The notes under the pieces were generated by a model that saw only the letters and a list, made by a program, of their open reading frames with translations, did not search any database and was not told where the DNA came from. From Amoebophrya sp. A120 (taxonomy: Eukaryota > Sar > Dinophyceae > Syndiniales > Amoebophryaceae), in NCBI GenBank assembly GCA_905178155.1, contig CAJINV010000001.1, positions 14,818,142 to 14,882,141 of the forward strand: DNA of 64,000 nt, in the 5' to 3' direction. Position numbers and translations under genes: made by a program. Below, piece by piece: positions 31,562-41,747 of this stretch (position 1 is its first letter; each line of letters begins with the position of its first letter).

Positions 31562-33940
31562 TTAATCGTCTTCCTTTTTCGGATTCGCCCGCATGGCCTC
31601 GCGCAGCTCCTCGACAATGTGCGAGTTGAGCGTCGACTCTGCGTGATCTAACGGGTTCTGACCGTTTTCGTCCTGTTTGTAGAGATCGGCCTTTCTCGCG
31701 ACGAGAAGTCGCACGCACTCGTACTGCTGAAACATCGCCGCCCATGCCAATGGCGTTTGCCCGCGCTGCGTGATGGACCTGAGTTTTTTTTTTTTTAAGC
31801 CAAATTTTTATCCATTTTGTCCACCCAGTGTTGAAGAGATCATCTGTATCTGATCTCAGTACTTCATCTTGATCGAATTTCTATCGGGATCATGTGGGGA
31901 AAAACCTAAAGTAGAAGGTAGAACTATACTCCACTGGTGCCCCGTGATCCAACAGGGTTTCGACCAATTCTCGGTGGCCACACCTCACCGCTGCGAACAA
32001 CGCGTTTTGCCCCTCCTTGTTCTTTTCCAGGACGTTGGCGCCCTTTTTCAGCATCACCTTTGCCGCTTCCAACTTACCGAACATGCACGCGAAGAACAAG
32101 GCGTTTTCCCCGTTCTTCGTCGTGACATCGATCTTCGCGTCGTGGGAGAGTAACCCCTCGATGGTGTCGACGTGCCCCTGCGCGCACGCCCACATCAGGG
32201 CTGTTTGGTAGCTGTTTGAATGTAGTGATCTTGTAGAAGGAATTATTTTGGATTTTGTTGAGAATAGCGAAGCAACATCATGATCGCCATCCTTAGGCGA
32301 AATAAGCTCTGATCGCTTGCACGAGAAATCTGCTCTAAAAATGTCAAACAAACTAATACTGGATGTCGTGGTGATTCACTTTCGCACCCTCCTCTAGCAG
32401 AAATTTGCAGACTTCCCAATGCCCGTTGCAGGCAGCCTTCATCAATGGCGTCTCGGATTTGTCGGTTGCGTACCTATTTTTCATGCAAGTGACAATCTTG
32501 ATCTGTGAAGAAGCATCCAAATAACGCAAAGCGATGATACCAAATTTCAACTCCACCACAAAAACCTATTGAAATCGAAGCCACAGGCCATACACAAACT
32601 AAACACATCTATATCAAAAGTAAAAATGTCTGGGTCTGGAAACTTGTGATGCTGGGTTGCGTCTCATGATGAGGCTACAAATGCTGGCTCAGCGTGACAA
32701 GTTTCTGAGCTCCTAGGTGTTGCCTATTCTGCATGACAAACTGCGCTTCTGCAGCACAGAAAAACGGAGATCTTGGGTAACGTGCATGACAGATTTAAGA
32801 GTCATGCCAGACAAGCATGACAAACATGAATTCTTCCAGACCCAGACATTTTTGCACTTGATAATCTATACTCGGCTGCCATGTTCCACTCCTGGATCAG
32901 CAGCTCCACTACTTCGAGCTGCCCGGCGAGGCAGCCCCACATGAGGCACGTCCACCCCTCGTCATCCTGTACGTCCAAAGTGGCGCCCTGCTGCAGCAGA
33001 TAGTCTACGATTTCCATCTCCCCTTGCTCTGCAGCCTTCATCAGCCCAGTTATACCTGATGTCATGTATTAGTCGTGGCAAGTTGTATCGTGGGGCACTA
33101 GAAACAACCGAGATTTGGCCTTTCTTCTGCACTTCAAGCAGCGCAGGAACGACTTCCAAAAGACGACAGTGCTGGTAAAGACTACTTTACTTCCTTCTCG
33201 TACCTTCATCGTCCTTTGCGTCTAGTAATCTCCGCCTCTCTGCTTGGTCGAGCGTCCTAGCCATTTTTGAGCCCTGTCTTTCCGTAGAGCTTTGTCTTGC
33301 TTTGGAGCCCGCGTTACTGCTTGGAAGGAAATCTGGTTGGTGCAATGTGCCGTTTCCTTTGGGCCGTGCACAATTCTCTGTGTGGGAGTTCGCATTCGAT
33401 ATAAACGAACGCTAAACGAAACTCTTCCATGCAATTACAGCGGTACCTGCGACTTTTTTCTTCTGTGTGGCCATGATGTAGTCGACGAAATATTGGACGA
33501 TATGTATCTGCCCCTCCTTGCATGCTTTCATGAGTGCCGTCTCCCCTATGTCATCCTTTGCGTTCACTCTTGCACCCTTCGCAAGCAGGTACTTCACTAT
33601 GTCGAGGTAGCTGTTTTATGTAGGGAAGGAAAGCACTTTTTTTGCCGCAATATTAAGAGCAAGTGGTGCCTGTCGTCCTTCATTTCAGTAAGTATGCGAA
33701 TAAAGCCAAAAGACCAGAAGCAACGTAAGCAAAATGCACACACTACCCTTGCGACGATGAGTGCATCAACGCGGTTTGTCCGTCGGGGTCGCGCTGGTCT
33801 GGCTTGGCTTTGGGCTCCTCCAGCCATCTTTCCACGCCCTCGATCAATCCGTTCTTGGCTGCGTCAATGAGGGGAGAAACAGTACTCAAGCTGTTTTTTG
33901 CTTGGTTGGACCGCAACGCGGCCAACAAATTCGACGTCAT
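31562..33940 (-). CDS. Ankyrin-repeat-only protein, seven exons
   Basis: Exons 33940-33747, 33610-33447, 33221-33204, 33055-32872, 32473-32360, 32211-31930 and 31778-31562. All six introns are GT-AG and phases match, giving 1173 nt (390 aa). The whole protein is ankyrin repeats, each with the TALMxAxxxGxxxxVxxLLxxGA pattern: GQTALMHSSSQG, GETALMKACKEG, GITGLMKAAEQG, GWTCLMWGCLAG, SETPLMKAACNG, QTALMWACAQG, GENALFFACMFG, GQNALFAAVRCG and GQTPLAWAAMFQ. It probably acts as a protein-binding scaffold; the partner is unknown. No signal peptide or other domain. The third exon is only 18 nt and encodes the loop DAKDDEG between two repeats. Introner element 6 sits in the fourth intron, seven nucleotides from its GT. 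The tail ends KKEDD. Confidence 0.9.
32612..32863 (-). mobile_element. Introner element 6 (252 bp, TATCAAATG family) inside a GT-AG intron
   Basis: The ends are TATCAAAAGTAAAAATG and the reverse complement of TATCAAGTGCAAAAATG. The duplication is ATCTA (32607-32611 and 32864-32868). The interior is nearly identical to element 1, and the length is the same. Unlike the other seven, simple excision does not restore coding: it leaves a stop. Instead the element lies within a canonical intron (5' site GCCGA/GTATAG, 3' site AATAG/GTACG). Confidence 0.9.
33204..33221 (-). other. 18-nt microexon of the ankyrin gene
   Basis: Acceptor TTACTAG, exon ACGCAAAGGACGATGAAG, donor GTACGAG. It is phase 1 on both sides and encodes DAKDDE, which exactly fills the beta-hairpin loop consensus between two ankyrin repeats. 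Skipping it would keep the frame but delete the loop. Confidence 0.8.
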
Positions 33941-34683
33941 CGTGCGTGTTCTTACCGCTCCTGATATTACGACTTCAACATATTGAAGCTAAGGAAGACT
34001 ATCATCACGAAGCAGGAAACGCAAGTCTACTCCAACACGACGTGACTTCTGAGGCCGATGGACAACAAAGGTGACTCAATCCCGTACAAGAACCTGCTGC
34101 AGGTATTGCACCACCGCAGTTGCCACTCGCACAGGTTCTAGACGGTGCATTCCCTCGTTTGCGAACGGAAGACATTAATTGCTCACGGGGTCGCCTTCGC
34201 AGACAACCATAAGCATAACACTCCAGGAAAAAACCCAGAAGAAGAAAAAAATCTGAAACGCACTTAGCGATGTTCACTCTCAAAAAAAGGACAACTCCTC
34301 GCAATCTCGTTATACCAATCTCATAATGCGCCTGGTGTCACCCACGTTCCTCGATAGATTCGCAAAGAGCGTCAATAGTGAGTAGAACAATTCGCACCCG
34401 AAATAAGTACTCATAACCAGCGACACACGATCGCCACGCAGTTCCAGACACATACGTGGCAGCTCTCGTAACAGATTCCGATACAGATAAGGGTTACTGG
34501 TCTTTCAAATACAAATTACATTCCTCATAGCTCATCGGTCTTTCCAGACGCGCACAGATTCGCTGGTAGCGCGTTCCTGTGTAAGTAAGTGTCGCACTTT
34601 GCTTGTTTGTGCTGTGGTGCTTTTCCTCCTGCTTTTGCGCTGGCGCCGCCCCATCTCAAGAAAAACACCCGAAGCCGAAACCG
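33941..34683. other. Intergenic region
   Basis: No supported gene. Spacer between the ankyrin gene start and the helicase stop. Confidence 0.6.
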
Positions 34684-37600
34684 CTACAGATCCGCATACT
34701 GCCCCCGGTCAACCGCCAGCCACCTCAGTTGCTCCATTTTCGTCTCGACCTCGCCCATGTTTTCGCCAAGATTCTTGAGGCGCCTCTTGTCGGCACTCAA
34801 GTTCTGCAGCAAGTCGTTTCCTTTTGCTGGAAAGGGGATCGTCTTTTTCTGGAATTTGAGAGTGTGTTCCTGACCGGAAGCCGTGATCTTGTGCGTATGC
34901 CGGACGAGTCTAAACGGCGCTCTCCCCGTCTTCGCAAGGCCACGGCGCAGCTGAGTGGTCATTTCATCAATCGGCTCCTTCACGGCGCCTCCTGATGCGT
35001 CGGCTGCATTTTGATTCACACGAATACCGTCCCCGGACACTGCTCGCGCGCGCCCAGCGTCCCGCTCCACCTTGACACTCTTCAGCTCCTTGAAAATCTG
35101 ACTGGCAAACGCCTTTTTCTTCGCGCTTTTCTGCAACAACTTCAACAGGCTCGGGTCCTCCTTGCTCAGTGTTATCTCGATAGCCCTCGTGTCCGGAACC
35201 ATGTGCGTTTCGAAGCGTGCGAGGTCTTCGGAGTCGAACAGTGTGTCCGCGGCCTGTAGAATCCGGCGCTTCTCCGCAAGAGACTTCTTCGCCAGCTGTG
35301 CCCGCGATGTAATGTTCTCCTCGTCCTGCAAAATCTTTTCCCATTCCTGCGCTATCTGCAGATACTTTCCCCGCGCCTCCTCGATCTTGCTGGTGGTGTG
35401 ACAATGGAACCCAGGCTCCTTGAGCGTCAAGACCGTCGAATACAGCACCCGTTTCCATTCGGAACTGTTCCCAAAGGGCAAAACTGCCGTATGGAGGAAA
35501 TAGTGGCAATACTGCTTCTCCGCTGGCAGGTGCGCGTGAGATTTGAAGCGGCAACTTCGTCCCACGAGTTGTTGGTATTCCAACCACGTCGGCGGAACGT
35601 CCAGCAAATGAAGGTGGTTAACCTCTAGCATCGTCACGGACTCCCCACAGTATTTGTTGTTCGCAACGAGCACGGGGTAGCTCAAGTCGTCGTCGCCGCC
35701 GGCGTCGTTGTGCACGTACTTGTTGAATTTACTCAGTGCCTCATCCTTGTCCTGCGCGTCCCGCATCACTAAGACCCGATGCTCGTAGGGAAGTTTCAGC
35801 CGCAGCAGCTGCACTAAGTTCTCCAGTCCGCCCCGTAGCGATACCAGAATGGCGGCCTTGCCCTTTTTCACCTGCCCCGTCACCATGTTGCAGACCGTTA
35901 GGAGCTTCGGAAAACGGTCTGCCAGCAAGTTGGCTTGATTGCACCTCTCGAGCTCGTCGCGCCGTGTCAACTTTGTAAGTTGTTTATCAGCAGCACACCA
36001 CCTTAACAGCCGTTCAGTGTCGAGTTGCTTTTTCCCATGCTCCCGCTGCAGCTTTCGGCACATCTGGCCGTATTTCGCAAGCGCCCGCCCTTGGAGAGTC
36101 GATTCAACTACATGTGACTGACAGCCCGGCTTTCCAAACAGCGTGTAGTCTTCTTCGAGATCGGTCTTGACCTGAAACAGAGTGAGAACGTGGTAAGTAG
36201 CCATGGGATTTGCAAGAGCATAAAACTGCACACGGAGTCAGTGCATCATCAAAACACGGGGTGAACCTGACGACGACGTCGCAATACAAAACAAAAACTC
36301 GCTAAAGACACTTACCTGCGGAAAGCCTTTCCTTCCGTTGTAAAAGCTCACAAACCCCTCGTTTCCCTCCGCCTTGAAGGCGTCCCCCTTCAGCACGTTC
36401 AGGAGAAATTTCGAATCGTACTGCCCCGCGAGATTTTTCACGACCGGCGTCGCCGTTAGAAATAGGATCGACGTCGCCGCGCTCGCCGTAGTCAAGGCCG
36501 CTACTACCTTCTTTACCGCGTTCGCACTCCGTGGGTTTTTCGCGAGCACCTCGCTATTGATACACAAATTGTGCGCCTCGTCTACTATAATCGTCTTCTG
36601 CGATAGTGGATTCGGCGAAGTCACAGGAAATTTTAGCGCAGCGTCAACACTAGCGTCGGCTTCGGTTTTGAGCGACCGGGCCAATTCCGAATACGTGAAG
36701 AGACGGATGGGGGCTCCGGGGAGGAACCGCTCGACGTCCCTGTTGTTCCGGTCGAGGTGCGAAAATAAGATTTTCCGCATGTTCTTCTCGAACACCTCTT
36801 TCTGCGCAGGCTTGATTTTTCCCTGGATGACGTGACCCCGCAGCTCGATAATTTTTTCAAACGTCGCGAGCGTCTCCTTGTCAACCGTCATAGCAGTGTC
36901 CCACGTTTCCCCGCGTTTTTCTTTCCAGTCCACGTTCTCGCCCACAATCTTTTTCAGGGTCTGCTTCTCCGTTCGCTGAATCTCGCACATCGCGAAGTCA
37001 CGCAGCTTGCTGGGCCATTTGAGAAATTCGCGGAGTAAGTTCACCTTCTGGGTCCGATTTTTCAAAATGAGGATTTTGGCGCACGTGCTTTTCTCCGCGT
37101 GAAAGTTCTCATTCACGAGCTGCAGCATCGATTTCGACTTTCCGGAACCAGTACGGTGGTAAAGCAACACCCGTTTGCCAACGGTTTTTTTCCCTTGCCT
37201 TCCACCTGGCACAACATTCGGCGCAGGAGGCACTCCTCCTTGTAGTGAATGCTGTGCGCCGCCGTTCGCAGCGAGTAGCTGATCCATATCGACTTTCTCG
37301 AAGATTTTTGCGGCGACGCGCTGGTGAGGTTCCAACGCGGCATTCGCACCGCCTCCGACCTCAAACGCACCCTGGTAGCGCAACAGGTCTTGAATGACTT
37401 CGTTTGCGTTTTCCTTGCCCTGCAGCACCGTCTTCACGGTGTCTTTGTTGCGCTTCTTCTCCCAGTAGTGCGTGTCGGCACTGCCGCGGAAAAAATTGAG
37501 TAGCTCTTGCTCACCAACACTGTCCACCACTTCGTTTGGGCTGTCAGGCAAGTTCTGGTCCCGGTCGGCGGCGCCCCCCTCGCCATCCCAACTATCCCGG

Positions 37601-38358
37601 TCGTCTCCGTCTTCCTCGGGCGCGTCAAAAATCTCCGGTGCTAACGCATTGATGCCACTCGGGCTAAAGGGTCTCAGGACACCGTCTATCGCCTCTAGGT
37701 CTTCTGGCTCTTCATTGTCCGAGCTGGCCCCGTCGTCGTCATCGTCTACTGCGTTTCTGTTCAGCAACCACCCCGGCTGCAAAAGAGACTGCTGGTGTGC
37801 GACGTTTGCAGACACCGCATCCCCTGCTAGTCCAGCGTCGAGTGAAATCTTGCTGTTTTTCCCGCTATCAACGCTTCCGCCAATCGGAAATTCTCGAGCT
37901 TGCGCGGAGGATGCCGACGCAGGGTAGCGATCTCCTGCATCTGCTTGCGGATGCGGTACGAAGAGCACTGGTGGTGCTGGTGCTGGCAATTTACTACTGC
38001 TGCTGCTACTGCTGGAAGAGGCCGACGAAATCACCACATGAGCAGATGCAGTGAAAACCTCCTGACGTTGGATAAATTGTTCAGATGCTTGTCCACTTCC
38101 GCCTCCGACATGCACTCGCTTGCTTTCCGGTTCTCCGGCAGATTTGCTTCCGTGCGTCGAATTGATATCGACGGACTTTGCAGCTCTTTTTCGTTTGACA
38201 TACTCGCTCGCTTCTTGTACTTTTTCACGGTTAAGTCCGAGAATATTCAGCAGCTCTCCGTCCTGCTCCCGTCCAGATGAAGCCGCCCCAGCGGCTCGGA
38301 TAAGCTCCTCTCCAAGCCGCTTCAGCGCGTCTGGAGAAAGTGCAGCGGGATCACCCAT
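34684..38358 (-). CDS. Superfamily II helicase resembling large-DNA-virus D6/NPH-I-type helicases
   Basis: Exon 1 is 38358-36316 and exon 2 is 36171-34684, joined by one GT-AG intron (CCGCAG/GTAAGTG; TTTCAG) in phase 0, giving 1176 aa. Helicase motifs: Walker A in LLYHRTGSGKSKS (about 404), motif II VDEAHNL (about 593), motif III LTATPV (about 636), and in the second lobe QLVGRSCRFKSHAHLP (about 886), a motif VI followed by the SH..LP signature. The LLYHxTGSGKS phrasing and the RxxRxxSHxxLP signature are typical of helicases of nucleocytoplasmic large DNA viruses (D6/D11/NPH-I group) more than of cellular SNF2 or DEAD proteins. The N-terminal 300 residues are acidic and Ser-rich. All motif residues are intact, so it is probably an active nucleic-acid-dependent ATPase, perhaps nuclear. 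Viral origin is inferred from motif style; no phylogeny was done. Confidence 0.85.
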
Positions 38359-39716
38359 TTGAAATATTTTTTATTGTGATAGATTATGTCGTTGTCGGTC
38401 GCCGGTAGAGATAAAAAAGATAGTCAAATACGAATGACAAAATTATGTATCAAAAATGTGTTGTTAGATAGTGTCAGTTTCCTTGTCGTGTATCAGCTTC
38501 TCGGTGCAATTGAAAACTACAGCTTTTCCTGCAGGTGCACGTTCACTTGCATCAACTCAGAAACTTCTAGCAACATTTTGGGGCGAGGCCAATGTCAAGA
38601 TTCAGCATGGTTAACAGACTCAAAATGGCAATCCCTTGGAGCTTTGCGAGTCACGAAGTGATCTATTTGGCAGAAAAAAAAGTTGATCCTCATCGATCGA
38701 AGCGAGTTAGTAATACCGACTGCGCGCGACATTGAAACCACGAAACGATTGACGACACTGATCGAGGCACCACGATGATCGTCCGAAGATCTTCCGTGTG
38801 TTCGAGCACTCCTCTTCATTCACCGAAAGTGACGGCTGATAGGAATTTGTGTTCTTGCAACAGGAGCTTGCTGGCTCAAAACGTCAACCCATTGCCAACC
38901 GGATCAATCTAGTATGTGTTGAACGCGAATAATGATATGATGGATTTGCCACGTCCTGTTGTTTTGTTGGGCGACGAGGCTGCGCTGTCGCGCCTGATGT
39001 GATTGTTGTATCGCTTAATGCTACGTTGCGTTTTTACTTCTCATTTGCGTTGCGCTGAAGTTAGTAGGTGTAGGTCACGACCACATCATAAAATCTAGTC
39101 CTGCTCAGCGAAACACGCCAGCTAGTATCGGTTTCTACTTGCCACCACATAAATGGCAACAGCAGCTGCAGAAGCAGCTGTTTCATAGGGTAATAGAAAT
39201 CAGAAAGAGTAATTGGAGTTCATCACACTCCCAGAACCCAGAACCAGTTAGAATTAGAAAAAGTTCACATCATAAAAGCAAGTTCATTCAAGCAAAGGAG
39301 AGTTCGAAGAGCTTTCAATCCTGCTACCACCGCTACAGGCTCAATGGCGCCGCGTCTATCGACGCCCTTACGTGCATCTGGCTTTATTCTCTAAAATTGA
39401 CTTATGCGATCCGGTAAGCGTAAACAAAAAGTCCTCAATTATCAAGCCACTGTAGCATTTTTCCTTGCGTTAGGCGTTTACTTTCTGCCTCACTGAAATA
39501 AAGCCTTCAGTAAGTACAGTTGTAGCAACCTTGTCGTTCTTCTTGAATCGCATTCATTTAGAAGTGTTTTGTTCAAGCACACATCATGAAGATGTGCATT
39601 GTTTGTTCGTATTACATACACTGATGTTGTATTAAAAGCCTACAACTGTTTGCTCTCGTCGTCTAGAATATTACGGAAGAAAATTTGGAGCCTACGATGT
39701 TCTTGTACTCGGTCGC
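38359..39716. other. Intergenic region
   Basis: No supported gene over about 1.36 kb, the longest quiet stretch in the left two thirds of the window. Short plus-strand frames have no domain content. No repeat or inverted-repeat element was found. Confidence 0.6.
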
Positions 39717-41411
39717 TCACTGAATTCCAATCGGACCCTGCATCAGGTCGTTGTAGTGGGGCCGCAGGGGCCGGGGCTCCAAGTTGGGCACTTTTCCCAG
39801 CGACTCACTGTGGTTCGGCGTCGCTCTCGGAAGAAATACGTGGAAATGCCGGTGCAGGTGCTTATGCTGCGGGTCAGTTGTGCTAGAGTTGGATGCGGTG
39901 GACTCTTTTGACCGCGATCTCATGCTCGTTGTTGACGTGTTGTGCTGGGGTGGTCCTCTTGCTTTCTTCTTCGTTCCCCGGTTCGTCGTACTCGACGCCC
40001 GCCCGCTGCGCGACGACGGTCCGCTGGAGGGCGGGCCGCCCGGAAGGCCCTTCAGCGGTCGAACGGACACAGAGGTCGTGCTCGTCGTCGACGCATTCAT
40101 ACTGTTTCGCATCATCTGCTGTTGGGGGTTGGAAACGATACTCCCATTCAAAGGGTCCAGACCCGCCTCTCCCCACTGCTCGCTGATGCTCTGCCGACTG
40201 TTTGGGTTCGATGCGGGGTAAAAAAGTTGCTGCCCGCCTGGTCCCGTCGTGACCGCCATTCTGTCGTCTCCCTCCAGGTAGTTCTGTTCGCTGCTGAGTT
40301 GGTGAAAGGAACCGGCCCACTGCTGCCATTCAGACGGGGGGTCCGCCGAGTCGGTGGAGATAGTCTGCATCGGGGCACCGCGCCGCGGGTGGTTTGCGCC
40401 CTCGGTCTGCGGTCGCGTGCGGTTTAAGCTGGTACTGGCAGAAAGCGGATTGTTGCTGGTCCTCGGGTTCAACCGCTTCTGGCCACCGGAACGATTCAGC
40501 AGCGGGTTGGTGCGCAGCCCGGTGTACACTTCGGCGACGAGCTCGCTCCGCTGCGCAGCTGTCAGGTCAGGATCTTTGTCATGCAGAACCACACGCAACT
40601 CACTCGTCTTTGCTGCGAGTTCGTCAGAAATAGGCATCTTTTCGGAACATGGGTAGGGCCACACCGGGATCTCTAGCTCAATTCTAGGTTTACCTGTTTG
40701 ACTCGTCCCCGCGGGCGGTGGCTGCGACGGTGGCCGCTTGATGCGGTCGGGGTTCTGCCGTCCCGCCTTGTTCTGCATGGTCTTGAAGAAGTGCACGGTG
40801 TTCTTCGCGTCAAAGGCCTGGTTCATGGGCGGCGTCCTCTCCACTTGCTCGCTGCTCACCGTGCGCATCTCGTTGCCCTTGTCCTCCAGGCTGTAGCTCT
40901 GCCCGATCGGTGGGTGGTTTTCCGTTGCGGCCGGTATCGAAGCCATGTGCTGGAGCTGCTGCTTCAGTGGGAGAGCTGGCACCGTAGCTGGACGACCACC
41001 TGTTTGGTTTGGTTTTAGTACATTCATAGTGCTTTCCTTTCGTGCTGGTCTGGTGATTGTTCTGCGATTTTGAAGAAGGTAGGAAGTCATCGATTCCTCA
41101 GCGTTAGAAACTAGCTAAAGCATTCGATTCCTCGGTAAACAAATCTGATCAAAAAAAAAACCTATCGACATAGGTGATCGGGAGCCACCGGGCGAGGAGC
41201 CGCTGGGGCTCCGCGTCAGCATGCTGGAAGAGCTACCGCCCTGGCTCATTCCCCGAGTCAACAGCAACCGTGGGGGCTGCGGAGCAATGCCCTCATCGTC
41301 TAGCATTTCTAGACTTATGTTGATGGGCTCCGTCTGGATCCGCTCCCGCTCCCGGCGCTGGTAAGCGCATTCATCAAAATAGTCGGGGAGAATACGCGTA
41401 AAGGTACTCAT
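39717..41411 (-). CDS. Low-complexity Ser/Pro-rich protein, two exons
   Basis: Exon 1 is 41411-41162 and exon 2 is 40999-39717, joined by a GT-AG intron (TCGATAG/GTTTTT; CCAAACAG/GTGGTC) in phase 1, giving 510 aa. The N-terminus MSTFTRILPDYFDECAYQRRERERI is charged. One moderately folded piece near the centre (IELEIPVWPYPCSEKMPISDELAAKTSELRVVLHDKD...) may be a small domain; the rest is rich in Ser, Pro, Gln, Asn and Thr. The C-terminus has a His-rich HKHLHRHFHVFLP stretch. No membrane segment. The family is not recognised. The ORF seen upstream of 40999 (MTSYLLQNRR...) is intron read-through. Confidence 0.75.
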
Positions 41412-41747
41412 TGTCGCGGTGGGAATTATAAGGGGTTAAGTGGTACACACCAGGGGCTTTCGACTTGGAGTTAACAAGTCCTAGTATGATACAAAAATGT
41501 GCGAACAAAAAGGGGAGGCTACGCACCTACTCATCCCTGCGAATGCGGAACATGGAAAGCGACGGTGACAAATGATGGAAGTACATGAAAGAGTCAAATG
41601 GTGGTGTTCAGCTCTGCAGCACCGTGTACCGAAGTTCGTGGCATTGGTGTTGATTCGTGCACTACCGATCAAAACAAAAGGTAAACGCTGCAGGTTCAGA
41701 CCGATTTATTGGACGTTAGCTAGTTCTTATGCATATGCTCCTGCGCT
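41412..41747. other. Short intergenic region
   Basis: Spacer between the low-complexity protein start and the end of the IQ gene. A further terminal exon of the IQ gene could lie here, since its last exon has weak coding character, but no acceptor could be chosen. Confidence 0.4.
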
